Assembly: GCA_027924645.1 (NCBI GenBank)
Contig: BSBN01001017.1
Coordinates: 4,862,501-4,926,500, forward strand
Direction of reading: 5' to 3'
Origin: Cunninghamia lanceolata
Taxonomy: Eukaryota; Streptophyta; Pinopsida; Cupressales; Cupressaceae
Length of the DNA: 64,000 nt
In this document: positions 44,799 to 56,449 of the stretch, in pieces
Layout of the letters: each line of letters opens with the position of its first letter
How positions within the stretch are numbered: the first letter of the stretch is position 1
Program-made: the position numbers and the translations under genes
The notes under the pieces: generated by a model
What the model saw: the letters and a program-made list of their open reading frames with translations, nothing else
What the model was told of the DNA's origin: nothing
Databases searched by the model: none

Positions 44799-45645
44799 CT
44801 AGTGAAACAAAATCAAAGTTGCTGCAATAAGTGGGTGATCTGAGCTGGGCTCTACATTTAGATCAAAACTACCCAACTGCTTACATTTATCAGTTTCAGT
44901 ATTTGATTCTTGGGGCACTGCAGGACTGCTTGCACTGTTAATTGAACAAGTTATATCCCTCAGCGGACATAGACTATGTTTCTCTACCAATTCAGAAAAA
45001 TCCTTCCACTCCAAAGAGGGTTGCCATGGAAATTTACCTTTGATAACAATGCTGTCCATGGTTACACCCATAGATATCTCTGTTGCAGAAAGGCAATTCA
45101 TTCTTTTCTTTCTATAGAGCTTGCCATTTCTGGGATTCTGTCCACCGAGCTGAAAAAAGCTTGGACTTCAATCTCCATTGTCATCTGTTGTTGAGGACGT
45201 TTGCTCTCCTTTTCTCCACTGCTCATTGCAGGATGCAGTAGGTTCTGCTTTGATCCTTTACACTCTATGACAGTAACAAACAGAAGCCTTAAAAAAATGG
45301 GTAGAGGAAAATCAAATCCAGGCCTTCACCTCAACACAAAGAAGCATCAGTCCATAATTAAAAATCATCATACACAAAAACATCGGAAGAAGACAAGGGG
45401 ATGCAAAAATGGAAATTTGGCCTAGCCCTAACACGAAACAGAAAGAAAACTGGTGAAGTATATGAAGAAAATGTTTGCTCACAATAACATCCGGAATCTC
45501 ATATTTGCCTGCATAAAACCCATGAGAACGCTCAACCATGACATAATAGTAAAATGCACTCTATTAATTTGGGTTTATATATAACGAACTAACCAGGAGG
45601 GAAGCTTCTGTTCATGTTTGGGCTGGGATTTGCAGATTGCTGCAT
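44799..45645 (-). CDS. Candidate host gene, three exons, 142 residues
   Basis: Model: exon 1 45645-45594 (ATG; MQQSANPSPNMNRSFPP), intron 45593-45509 (GTTAGT...TTATGCAG), exon 2 45508-45483 (GKYEIPDVI), intron 45482-45150 (GTGAGC...CTTTTTTCAG), exon 3 45149-44799 (LGGQNPRNGKLYRKKRMN ... SFDLNVEP ... stop). All junctions are GT-AG and the frame passes through both introns, which is unlikely by chance. The product is small and polar with a basic patch and a SFDLNVEP motif resembling EAR-type repressor motifs. I do not recognise the family; it could also be a gene fragment. It is the only non-transposon coding model I can support here. Confidence 0.42.
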
Positions 45646-45762
45646 CGTATCCGATCTCGTTTGAGACAGACAATCGATTTATGTTACGGACGGACGTTTA
45701 ATCCAATCGACGTTTTGTCGATTTTATTTCGACTGAAGTCTGATTTAGAACATGCCGGATAG

Positions 45763-46016
45763 ATACTCTTCCGTTTGCCACAAGCATTTGGACATAAGAG
45801 AGGATTGCAAGTAATATAAAATTAAAAATTGGTTCTTGGTTTTGCCAAATGTTACTTTGAAGATGGGAATCGCCCCGTTCCAATTTCTATGGCCTGACAG
45901 TTCTCCCATTCCTGTCCTGAGCATGGAAAAGAGTGTCCGATTGTTGATGCTACAAGAAAAGAAGGTAAAGAAAAAGGCATTGTTGTTGATCTTGTTGGGG
46001 ACGAGCAAGGGTTTCC
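45763..46016 (+). pseudogene. Left half of a reading frame split by copia-2
   Basis: The plus strand reads ECPIVDATRKEGKEKGIVVD, LVGDEQGFP up to the copia-2 insertion point. Across the TTTCC duplication the frame resumes at 51386 as LKDKNRCIGDDQGALLKDEN. A 15-residue protein repeat (GDEQGFPLKDKNR / GDDQGALLKDENR) spans the junction, supporting a real former coding sequence. The upstream part (near 45763) has a CHK...EDC knuckle-like fragment. It is possibly LINE ORF1-derived; family unsure. Confidence 0.5.
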
Positions 46017-46384
46017 TGTTGGGCACGTGGCTATTATGAAGCCCAATGCAACCGCTCTCTGCTTTGCCTTCTTCTGCAGACTGAGCAATATTCCTCTTGT
46101 AACCGTTCTTCTTGTAACTGTCTTTCTTGGCATGAGGTCGAATGCATGATAAATGGCCTCACTGTGGATAAAAACGGTAGAAGAAGATCTGTAGAGATAG
46201 AGTGGTGTGAAGTGCTGCAAAACTGATTTTAATAAAAATCCCTTATTTGTGGATGTAGCCATTTTATATGGTGAACCACGTTAATTGCCTTGGTGTTCTC
46301 TGTATTATTTTTTCTGCTCTGTGCGTGTTGTGTTTCTTTCTTTTCAATATCTCTGTTGTTCTTTTCTGTGTTTTCAGATTTACA
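46017..46384 (+). repeat. Copia-2 5' LTR
   Basis: 368 bp, starting TGTTGGGCACGTGGC and ending CAGATTTACA. It has an extra TTC triplet relative to the 3' LTR. Confidence 0.95.
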
Positions 46385-46386
46385 AT

Positions 46387-46398
46387 TAGTATCAGAGC
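46387..46398 (+). promoter_or_regulatory. Copia-2 primer-binding site, mutated
   Basis: TAGTATCAGAGC begins two bases after the LTR. The usual plant copia site is TGGTATCAGAGC (initiator Met-tRNA), so one G-to-A change has hit the first pairing bases. Confidence 0.8.
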
Positions 46399-46465
46399 TC
46401 TGTGTGAAGCTCGGTCCAAGAAATACCCTGTGAGGATTTTTTTTTGAACCTGTAAAGAAATCAAA

Positions 46466-47345
46466 ATGGATGATACAGAAAAATAGAAAATAGAGAAATT
46501 TACAAGCCAAAACTTTGGTCTTTGGAAAGTGCATATGGAGTCTCTTCTTATCAAACAGGGCTTGTCACTCATCTTACTGGGGAAAGCCAAAGGACAAGAT
46601 TCTATGAAAGATGAAGACTGGGAAAAAATGGATATGAAAGCGAAGGCAACTATATTTCTCTCATTATCCAGCAATGTATTATTTAATGTCTCAACTAAAA
46701 GTACTGCGAAAGCGCTCTGGAAAAAACTTTAGAGTGTGTATGCGATTGCTTCGGCTTCGAATAAGGTATTTATTACGAAGAAATTATATAACCTGAAAAT
46801 GAAAGGTGGGGTTATGTCAAATCATCTGAATGAATTTAACACCTTAGTTACTCAATTAACTTCGGTGGGTATAAAGTTAGATCCTGAGATTAAAACAATT
46901 TTGCTGTTGTGTTCCTTACCAAATAGCTGGGAAGGTGTTGTGATGGCTGTGAGCACTTCTGTAGCAGCTAAAAGTACATTAGTTTTTTATGACATTGCAG
47001 CCACTCCTCTCAACGAAGACATGAGAAGAAAACATCATGAACCCTTATCCGGTGATGCTCTAACAGCTGTAAGTACAAGCAATAGGGGAAGAAGCCAAGA
47101 CAAAGGTAGATATAACAACCAGAAAAGGTCACAATCTGGTCCGCGATCGAAGTCTAGGGGCAGAACCGGTGCGTGTTGGTTTTGTGAAAAACCCGGACAC
47201 AATAAGAAGAACTGCTGGAACTACAAGAAAGCTCAGAGAAAAGTGAGCACAAATAATGAAGCAAACACTGCATGTGATGGTGTTTTGGTCCTATCAGCTA
47301 GTGACACAAATGCAGATTCGCGTGTCCTTGATTTTGGCGCCTCAT
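46466..47345 (+). pseudogene. Copia-2 gag
   Basis: Frame from ATG 46466: FTSQNFGLWKVHMESLLIKQ, ALWKKL-stop-SVYAIASASNK, TQLTSVGIKLDPEIKTILLL, CSLPNSWEGVVMAVS and the zinc knuckle CWFCEKPGHNKKNC. These are the UBN2/gag layout of Ty1/copia. Two TAGs (after DDTEK, and at 46733), both one C-to-T from CAG; otherwise open into protease. Confidence 0.85.
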
Positions 47346-50300
47346 TTCATGCCATAAAGCTTTTACAAATTTTCATGAAGGCACATTCGGTAAGGTGTTT
47401 CTTGGTGACAATAAAGAATGTGACATCTTAGGTAAAGGTGATATAATATTGAATCTGAAAAATGGAGACACATTAATTTTGACGGATGTTAGATATGTAC
47501 CCATGTTAAAAAGGATTTTAATTTCTGTTAGTCAGCTTATAGCCAATGGCTGCAATGTTAAATTTTCTCTTGATTCATGGAAAATTACAAAGGGGCTCTT
47601 AGTAATGGCAAGAGGAAAGAAGCAAGGTAATCTCTATATTTTGGAATGTTTTGTTGAAGTGGGAGTTGCCTTACCGTCTATGGACAGTGGATCTGAAATA
47701 TGGCACAAAAGGCTCAGTCATATGAGCCAAAAAGGTCTTCAAGTTATGCTTCAACGCAATCAGCTTCCAGGCCTCACCTCCGTTGATTTAGAATTATGTG
47801 AACATTGTCTTTTATGGCAAACAATGCCAGACCAGTTTCTTGAGAATGAGGCATGACAAGAAAACTACTCCATTGGAACTTGTTCATTCCGACGTATTCG
47901 GCCCAACTCAGGTAACTTCTTTCAGTGGAGCTAATTATTTTGTAACCTTTCTTGATGACTGTACTCGGAAAATCTGGATTTATATGTTGAACAGAAAATC
48001 TGAGGTATTTTCAAAATTTAAGATTTTTAAGGCTGCTGTTGAAAATCAGATTAGGCATGAAATTAAATGCCTACTAACAGACAATGATGGAGAATATTGC
48101 TCTTCGGAGTTTGATTCATTTTGTGCAGACCATGGTATTCGACGGATAAAGACTGTCCCTTACACACCTCAGAAGAACGGTGCAGCTGAGGGGCTCAATC
48201 ACACGATACTTGAGAGGGCTAGATGCATGCTCTCCAATGCCGGATTGGGAAACGAGTTTTGGGTAGAGGCATGTAACACTGCAGTGTATCTAATCAATTG
48301 AGCTCCATCGTCTAGGCTGGATTTTGACATACCTGAGGAGACATGGCTTAGAAAACAAATTTCCTATCATCATTTGCGGGTGTTTGGTTGTGCAGCTTTT
48401 GTTCACATTTCGAAAGAGCAGAGAACTAGGTTAATTTCAAGTCAAAAAGGTGTGTTTTTCTCGGCTATGGTGAAGATCAATTTGGCTTTCGTCTTTGGGA
48501 TCCCGTTGCAAAGACCATAATCCGTAGCCGCGATGTTATGTGTAATGAGAAGCATTTTCCAGGTTTGCAACCTTGCAATTCACCTCTGCTGGAATATGTT
48601 GATGTGGATTTGTTTGATAATGGTAAGGTAAAGCAACCTACCATTACTTTCTCTCAGCCATTAGTTACCTCTGCTCATTATTATACCACATCTACTCCTA
48701 TTTCTACCACTACTCTACCTTCAGCTGGATGCACTTTACCTACACAGTTTTCTCACATTTCAATTATGCCTCCTATGTATACTACACAATCAATAAATGT
48801 TCCAACGCACCACATTGGCATCACTAGTGTAGATACTGTGGGAATTCCCACCTTGCCTTTATTACCTGAAGCGCAGCCCATTATGTCTCCAACGCTGCCT
48901 GTCTTATGTCCCACGCAGCCATCCATTGGTCATTCGCTACCATCAAATACTCCAACGCAGCCTCCAAAAGTCCATACGCTGCCTTCCATACACTCTACGC
49001 TGCCTTTTGACTGCTCAACGCAGCCACTCCCCTCCAATACCCTGCCTCCGCCACATCAAACGCAGCATAGAGGAGAGTCAGTCACCACGTATTTACAAGG
49101 TGAGTCTTCAGACCTATACAAAGGTCACTCTTCTACACAGATAGGAGATATGTTACAAGGTAGTGTGACTGAGCCAAGCACTATAAGTGTACAAAGCAAT
49201 ATACAAAGACAGGGGAGCTTTCCTCAAGGTCCTCTATAATCAGAGGTTGATGATGTTCAAAACTTACCCCAGAGACTAAATCTGGACTCAAATATACAGT
49301 CAGAGCAAAGTCCAAAATTGAGAAGGTCTACCCGTGAGAAGAGGAGACCAGCGAAATATGAAGAATATGAGTTATTGCTCTCTGATTATGCAGAGCCGGC
49401 AACATAAAAACAAGCCTGCAAGCATGAAAATGCACACAATTGGATGGCAGCCATGAACGAAGAAATGGAGTAATTGAGAGTCAATAACACCTAGGATTCG
49501 GTTCATCTTCCGCCAAATCAAAAGCCTCTCAAGAACAAATGGGTTTATCGTTTGAAAGACGAACACGGAGGGAGTAAAAGGTACAGTGCCAAATTAGTCG
49601 TCAAGGGATTTGATCAGCAAAAAGGTATTGATTTTACTAAAAAAAATTCTCCAATTGTCAGAATGGACACAATCCGTGCTGTGTTGGGTTTGATAGCTGT
49701 TTGGGATTTAGAACTTGAGCAACTCGATGTGAAAACAACATTTCTACATGGAGACATTGATGAAGATTTATACATGGAGCACCCTGAAGGCTTTGCTCAA
49801 CCAGGTAAGGAGCATTTATTTTGCAAGTTGAAGCGGAGTTTGTATGGGCTGAAGCAAGCTCCAAGACAATGGTATTTAAAATTTGACCGATTCATGACTG
49901 ATAACAATTTTATTCGATGTGAATCAGACCCTTGTGTTTACCACAAGAAGCTCAATACTGGTGAGTTTGTCATCCTTTTGCTCTATGTTGACGATATGTT
50001 AGTTGCTGGTACTAGTGTTAAAATTATTGCTCAGTTGAAGCAACAATTGGCTCTTCGTTTTGCCATGAAAGACCTCGGACCAGCCAAAAGAATACTTGGG
50101 ATGTACATATTTAGAAACAAAAATAAAAGAGAACTTAGGTTGTCCCAAGCAAACTACATTGCCAAAGTGTTGGACAAATTTAATATGTCTCGTGCCAAAC
50201 CAGTATCTACTCCTTTGGCTGATCATTTCCGCCTATCTTCAGCTATGTCTCTGAAAAATCAGGAGGAGGAAGAACAGATGAGGTCTGTTCCATATACATC

Positions 50301-50949
50301 TGCAGTTGGCAGTATAATGTATACAATGGTATGTACTCGTCCGGACATTGCACAAGCAGCCACAGTTGTGAGCAGATTCATGAGTTATCTGGATAAATTA
50401 CACTGGTAGGCAGTTCAGTGGATTCTACAGTACTTGAAAGGTACCTCACATTATTGTTTATGTTTTGTAGGTACTGACATTCAGCTTCGTGGTTATGTTG
50501 ATTCAGATATGGCCGAAGATTTAGATAAACGTCGGTCTACCACTGGTTATGCATTTACATTTGCCGGGGCAGCCATTAATTGGGTTTCTCAGTTGCAACA
50601 AGTTGTAGCTTTGTCATCCATTGAGGCCAAATACATTGCGCTCACGGAAGGAGCAAAAGAACTAATATGGCTCGAGCATTTGTTGACAGAACTGGGCTGT
50701 CCAAAAATAGTTTTTCCATTGTATTGTGATAGCAATAGTGTTATTCACTTGGCTAGGAATTCAACTTTCCAGAATCGAACCAAACACATTGACCTTTGAT
50801 ACCACTTTATCCGCCATGTTATTGACGAAGGCAAGTTGCAGGTCACAAAAATTGACACAAAGATCAATCCGGCGGATGCATTAACAAAGGTTGTTCCTCG
50901 AGAGAAGTTCGAATTCTGTAGAGCTTCTCTCAGTCTTGTTCCGATGTGA
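47310..50949 (+). pseudogene. Copia-2 pol: protease, integrase, RT, RNase H
   Basis: Protease LDFGASFHA: the catalytic triplet DSG reads DFG, one C-to-T change. Pre-integrase LISVSQLIANGC, IWHKRLSHMSQKGLQ. Integrase HSDVFGP, LLTDNDGEYC, KNGAAEGLNHTI (all three acids kept). A Thr/Pro/Gln linker; [38 protein letters not shown] (YVDD kept); RNase H GYVDSDMAEDLDKRRSTTGY, ALSSIEAKYIAL, TKHIDL-stop-YHFIRH. Stops at 48299, 49237, 49405, 49471, near 49492, 50407 and 50797 are nearly all one transition from Gln, Arg or Trp. It ends TGA 50947. Confidence 0.9.
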
Positions 50950-51006
50950 TAATGATCATACGAGGTGGGGTTTCTCTGAGCAGCTCTTTTATCGGTCCCA
51001 TTGGCC

Positions 51007-51020
51007 TTCAAGTGGGAGAT
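51007..51020 (+). promoter_or_regulatory. Copia-2 polypurine tract
   Basis: CTTCAAGTGGGAGAT directly precedes the 3' LTR; AAGTGGGAGAT is the usual plant copia tract. Confidence 0.8.
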
Positions 51021-51385
51021 TGTTGGGCATGTGGCTATTATGAAGCCCAATGTAACCGCTCTCTACTTTGCCTTCTTCTGCAGACTGAGCAATATTCCTC
51101 TTATAACCATTCTTGTAACTGTCTTTCTTGGCATGAGGTCGAATGCATGGTAAATGGCCTCACTATGGATAAAAATGGTAGAGAAAGATCTGTAGAGATA
51201 GAGTGGTGTGAAGTGTTGCAAAACTGATTTTAACGAGAATCCCTTATTTGTGGATGTAGCCCTTTTATATGGTGAACCACGTTAATTGCCTTGGTGTTCT
51301 CTGTATTATTTTCTCTGCTCTGTGCGTGTTCTATTTCTTTCTTTTCAATATCTTTGTTGTTCTTTTCTGTGTTTTCATATTTACA
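51021..51385 (+). repeat. Copia-2 3' LTR
   Basis: 365 bp, TGTTGGGCATGTGGC...CATATTTACA, followed by TTTCC. Confidence 0.95.
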
Positions 51386-51390
51386 TTTCC

Positions 51391-51750
51391 ATTGAAAGAT
51401 AAGAATAGGTGTATTGGGGACGACCAAGGGGCTTTATTGAAGGATGAGAATAGGTATCCTTTGAATGAGTCTAGATCTTCAAAAAAGGGTAAGACAATCC
51501 ATTTGAGTTAAGCTCTTACTCCACCTCAGAGTTATTTGGCGAGGTTTGGTTTTAATCCTCCTTGATAATGGTTATTGTTGTTCTTTCACTGTTCTAGGCT
51601 TGCTTCATTGATTGGTGCTTGTTTGTTGCTGTTGGTTTTGTTCTTGAGGTTGTTGCTTGTTCTTGTTATGCAAAGTTTTAGGGCCCTTTCAAAACCCTTT
51701 CGTGTTCATAGGTCCGGTTAAAAGTGTTTATCTTTAATAATAAAAAACAG
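51391..51750 (+). pseudogene. Right half of the split frame and A-rich end
   Basis: LKDKNRCIGDDQGALLKDEN continues the frame from 46016 and ends at TAA near 51508 (SRSSKKGKTIHLS). The following 230 bp is T/G-rich 3'-UTR-like sequence with GGGCCCTTTCAAAACCCTTT and ends TAATAATAAAAAA at about 51748, like the 3' end of a plant LINE or a processed transcript. Confidence 0.45.
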
Positions 51751-53489
51751 ATTGAAATGTTATTGTCATGGTGACATACCTATGTAATTTTTCATTTATC
51801 ATGGTGACATGCCTATATAATTTTTCATTAGTTCTGGGTTTTATTTTAATGAAATTTTCTAAGATATTTGATTTTTTTTGGTGATTCTTAAATATATTTG
51901 TCACATCTCCGTTGTAGGTAGACAAGAAGAAGATGAGGTGGAGATGACATTAATCATGCCAAATGGGTAGTAGTTGGAGTCACGGTTAAAATTTGGGTTC
52001 ATGTTAGTAATGTGAATATAGTGTTGAATAATTGGGCACTAGCATTTGTGCATAAAGCCAATTCATTTATTTTTAGTGTGATCAATTAAGGAGTTGCAAG
52101 AACACAATACGATAAATAAAATCGAATAAAACAAGTCTTTCGATGAATAGAGAAGCATGGGTGACATTTTACAATTAAAATGGGATGGACAAAAGTTTGG
52201 TGGAGAGCTATGGAACACAGTATGGACATCCATGAACGCATAAATCGTTTTGATAGAAATTTGGTGGAAAAACAAGGTGTGGACATCCATCAAAACCAAA
52301 AAGGATAGAGGAGTTTTGTCAAATAGAGAAAGGAGATTAACATGCTCATTCTCTTGGTTGTCTTCACTGCCTTATTGGTCAATTTGCAATTTGCAATTTG
52401 GAGAGGGGCTTCAATTTTGAGCAGGTTCCACTTGTGTTCAATGAAGTGATAAGGAAGGGTGTGAAGCTCAAATAAATCAACCTCAATTCTCTCATTCCTA
52501 TGTGCAACCATGGGGTTGCTTATAGAAGATTAGCCACCTCAGGGTGTCTACCACCAACTAGAGGATTGGATCATGGTCGTGACTTTCTAGGTCATTTACT
52601 TTATGAAAGCTCACAATCAATTGGTCGTAACCTTCCTGGATTGTCTACCTCATGAAAACTCTCAATTCAATGATAGTATTGGGCATTCAGAGTGGAGAAC
52701 ACATGACCCACTTGATTGTCCTCTTGAATCTCTATGAGGTGGGGCTTCTCCATATCGAGTTGCTGGTCTAAATTTTAGTAAGATTGATTGCTCAAGATTT
52801 AGTTAGGGGGAGTACTTGGAGATGTAGCATAAACATGAATGACAACACTGCCTTAAGAGACAGGAACACAAAATTAGAAAGTATGGATTTTGTGTGCACC
52901 AAGATCTAACCATGACAGACATGGCATGTGCAATTCTTAATGAGCTTAAAATGGGGGATAAAACTTGACAGTTCACCATCCTATGACTAGCAATGGTCAA
53001 CCAAAACTAGCCCAAGAGAGTGTTTTAGCCCCGGCTCAACATGTTGCTTTTCAAAATCTTATACTTCAAATTGGGGATTTTGACACCTCCAAAATTACCT
53101 GCAAATGTTTGCTTGCTTCAGGTATGACTTAAATTTCCTTTAACTATTTTATGTGATATGATCACACTTCCTCGGGACATTTTATCAATTAGTTCTTATG
53201 CTTTGAGCATGCTTCAACACAGTTAATCTAAACATCAAGTCAAATGTTGGTTGCATTGGGATAGCTTCTAAATTAGGAGTTTTTCCATGAGATTTAAAGC
53301 ATAAAAGAATCAAGGACTCGGCAATGACCCTTTTTCTCCTTGTAAATTGAGTTAAGACATGACGTTTTGATTTAGGAAATACAATAGTAGTGTTAAAAGT
53401 TGTGGCTAGTTTGGGAAGGTGACTATAAATTGTGTGAAAACCCAAAAAATTATGCAAAGCAATAACATAAAGATAAACAATGCAAATAT
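51751..53489. other. Non-coding old repeat DNA
   Basis: No gene supported. A GTTAGGGGGAGTACTTGGAGAT sequence near 52802 (shown in part: TTAGTTAGGGGGAG) looks like a decayed copia polypurine tract and LTR start on the plus strand, but no coding domain precedes it. The remainder has no motif I recognise. Confidence 0.4.
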
Positions 53490-53499
53490 ACCTTCAAAC

Positions 53500-54683
53500 A
53501 ATGCAAAGATAGTTGACAAGAATGGAACACAAAAAACATCGTGAAATATTCCTTCGCCCACGTCAACAGACCCTCTCCCATGCACTTTAGCAGGAGTGTC
53601 ATCACCCATGAGTATAGATGGCATAGAACATGGCTTCGAAGAGGCAAAACCATCTTGTGATGAAGCCCTGTGTTGTGAAGCACCCGAGTCAATGATCCAA
53701 GTATCGGGTTGTGAAACAATAGCAACTAGGGCCTTGCCCTTTCCTTTCCCCTTACTTTTGTTTGTGTCCTTTGAAGATTCTTGAGATGAACTATGTTTGA
53801 CTGAATCAGGCACCTTGATATTTTTCTTCTCAAGAAGATGTGTCAGATGATCAATCTACTTCTTAAGACACTTATGTTTATCATGACCAGGTTTCTTACA
53901 ATAGGCACACTTTTCCTTCTTCTTAGGCTTACTGCCTTTGGAAGAAGAGGCATGATTAGCTATTTTTGGAATAGTCGGTTTCTAATCTTGTTTCTTCTCT
54001 CCTTGATTCTGTTGTTTCTTGTTCTACTTACTGGATCCATTCTGATCTTTAGTGCCCTAATTTGCAGCCAAGGCATGAGATTTAGAGGGCTTGATTGTAC
54101 CCATTTGAACCAATTTATCTTGCTTCTTTGTGAATTCATTTACAAAATCATCAAGAGAAGGCATTGAATAATTGGTTCCTAAGGCATTTTTAGTGGCATG
54201 AAATGCAGAAACAAATACAGAATAATTAGGACCAAGCTTGGAAAGAATACTTAAGATCAATTGAAAATCTTTATTCTCAATCCCACAGTGTTTCAACTAC
54301 AATCTTATGGCCTTTAGCCTAGTGAAGAAGTCCTGAATAGTATCAAAACTGGTAGGACTTAACCCTATGAGCTCATTCTCTAGTAAACGTCCTCTAACTT
54401 CATCTTGTGTACCAAAGAGATTTTCCAAAATGGTCCATACATCATTTGGTGTAGAAACAGATTCAATATGTAAAAGCAAATCCGGAGATACAGACATACA
54501 TAGAGTTCCAAAAGCTTCATCTAACTTACTAAACCATTTTGTCTTTTCTGCATCTACAATAGGTTCAATTTCAAGCCCCATTGTTACTCGATACAATCAT
54601 TGACTCTTTAGATAGATTGTCATTTTAGATTTCCAATCAAAGTAGTTGTAGGGTGTGAGTATTGGAATTGTATTTTGATCCAT
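53500..54683 (-). pseudogene. Copia-4 gag and protease
   Basis: One frame from ATG 54683: NTIPILTPYNYFDWKSKMTI, YLKSQ-stop-LYRVTMGLEI, DEAFGTLCMSVSPDLLLHIE, NDVWTILENLFGT, SFDTIQDFFTRL, SKLGPNYSVFVSAF, zinc knuckle CAYCKKPGHDKHKC, then protease WIIDSGASQH with the catalytic DSG intact. Stops near 54600, 54297, 54057 and several in the Lys/Gln linker are mostly Gln codons turned to TAG. Similarity ends at about 53510. Integrase and RT are missing, so only the 5' third remains. Confidence 0.85.
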
Positions 54684-55566
54684 TTTATACAGAAAAGAAG
54701 ATTGTTGTTTGTTGTTGTGCGGAAAAGGGAGTGTAGAAACTCAAAGAAAATATACAAGACACCCACTCTTTTTTTACTCAATCAAAGAACCCCCCCAAGC
54801 AAATATGATTTGGTAATTTATATTTAGTGCATTTACAACTGCCACTAGCAAGAAATGCTGAGTGGACTTGATCTCAATGCTTTACAAATTCTCAATCAAA
54901 TGAGTGTATGTTGAAAGTACACTACAAGAATAGAACCAAGTGAAACTAACAACACCACAGTGAAGTATTCAAAAAATATGCACTTTCAAAAAAATAAGTA
55001 CCTCAATCCGAGGTCGTATGTGAAAGTTATGCATCTCTGAAGTTCAAAAAATGAGAACCGTGCAATTTCACCTATGAGAATCTACAATTTTTGGAAAATC
55101 CATGCACTGAAACCAAAAATTGTTTGCACCAGCGTGTAGAACGCAAAAAATTAGCCCAAATAAAAAAAAAATTGCTCAGTGAAAGGAGGTCTTGAGCCCA
55201 AGATATCAACTTGCAAAGTTTGCCTTCAAAATCAGACTTGCCAACAGAGAGGGGGCCTGAATGCAAAAGATGACCTCCGCCAAATTTGGCATAACTGCCA
55301 GAATAGAGGTGCCACCAAATATTGTGAAGTTGTCAGACAATTTGGATCTTTTGTTAGTAAGACGGTTGTCGTTGCACCAAAAGATTGACCTGTTAAAGCC
55401 CGATACAACTGCTAGAGTTCATGAATTCACAGGAAGCGGTTAAGTCTTGTCACTAACCCAAGCGTTGCGCTACACAACACAAGGAGACCAAGGGTGCACA
55501 CCTTGCAACAATCCCCCACAGTGCAAGCGAGGGGTTCGAACCCGTGACCCAGGCTCTAATACCAAT
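54684..55566 (-). other. Copia-4 leader, PBS and a duplicated block
   Basis: On the minus strand the LTR end CCTAACA at 55571-55567 is followed by AT and then TGGTATTAGAGC (55564 down), a near-perfect copia primer-binding site (one C-to-T). A roughly 217-bp block including this region is duplicated: GGTTGTCGTTGCACCAAAAG occurs at about 55360 and again at about 55578. Non-coding leader continues to the gag ATG. Confidence 0.65.
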
Positions 55567-56190
55567 TGTTAGGAAAACGGTTGTCGTTGCACCAAAAGAT
55601 CGACCTATTAATGCCCAATACAACCACTAGAGTTAATGAATCCATGAGAGGCGGTTAAACCTTGTCACTGTAAGCACAAAAATCACGCACAACCTCCACG
55701 AGGACCCCTATGATGATTCAAATCCTTGTCACGTACATGTAAGCGTGAAATAATGTTCTCTAAATAGAAGACCTCTTGATGACGTGTCTTCTTTCTTGTC
55801 TTGTGTTGTTTCCTCTTTGTCATTTTCTCTCTTCCCGTTTTCAACCTTTCAACACTTTTGTAACACTTGTCAATTGGTATGTTCTGAGCTTTCAACCCTG
55901 TTCCTAAGCCTTGTAAGCGTCTTGTAGGTGAGTTTTCACCTTTCCCCTATGTTTTACATCCTCTGCACCCCCTAGAAGCCTTCTAAAGGTCCCCCTATCC
56001 ATCTCCCACTTTCGGTTTTCAGTTTTGCTCAACCAATACAAATCTCCCCCTATTATTTTTAGATCTCCCCCGGGAGATCCTACAGGGGCAAGTGAAGATT
56101 TGGATTCTTGCACGTGACTGGCTTGTTTCTGGAGGCAGAACCCCTCATTTTCCTCTCTTCTATCATCTCCCCCAAGCCATCCTACTAACA
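55567..56190 (-). repeat. Copia-4 LTR (probable)
   Basis: Bounded on the internal side by TGTTAGGAAAAC (55567) next to the PBS. The most likely outer end is CCTACTAACA at about 56190, giving TGTTAG/CTAACA inverted ends and about 624 bp. The outer boundary and a target duplication are not confirmed. Confidence 0.45.
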
Positions 56191-56449
56191 AAAGGGGCGA
56201 CCCTGTTGCATTTCCAGTCGTGGAAAATTTGAATTTCTCGCTCAAATTAGCTTCATTTTCACCCCCTTTTTTTTCAGATCGCATGATTTTTTATGCCTAA
56301 TATAAAGTTGACTATTTCATGCACCCACACATGCATAATTAGCTCCATTTGATCTAAAATTAACAACTCAATCAATCTCATGCATTCTTTCAACTCCAAT
56401 TCTTCTTCAGTGATAAGCTATTGTTGATTTATCACTCCTTAGTTAGCTG

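Larger units (their letters stand above)
46017..51385 (+). mobile_element. Copia-2: complete Ty1/copia element, 5.4 kb, dead
   Basis: LTRs are 46017-46384 and 51021-51385, TGTTGGGCA...TTTACA. The TTTCC target duplication is exact (46012-46016; 51386-51390). PBS and PPT are present. Domain order gag, protease, integrase, RT, RNase H fits Ty1/copia. The LTRs differ at about 20 of 365 sites by eye, so it is older than the gypsy element. Frameshifts lie near 47360, 47830 and 48440; many stops. Confidence 0.95.

Noticed and set aside
45201..45425. Plus-strand frame of 74 codons
   Set aside because: Lies antisense to the intron of the better-supported minus-strand gene model and has no recognisable domain.
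52803..53000. Possible second copia 3' end on the plus strand
   Set aside because: Only a polypurine-like GGGGGAG and a weak LTR-like start are seen; no RNase H or integrase sequence precedes it.
55500..55566. Possible tRNA gene or SINE because of GGGTTCGAACCC
   Set aside because: The match is to the primer-binding-site side of a copia leader; no cloverleaf, no A box at proper spacing, and no A-tail.
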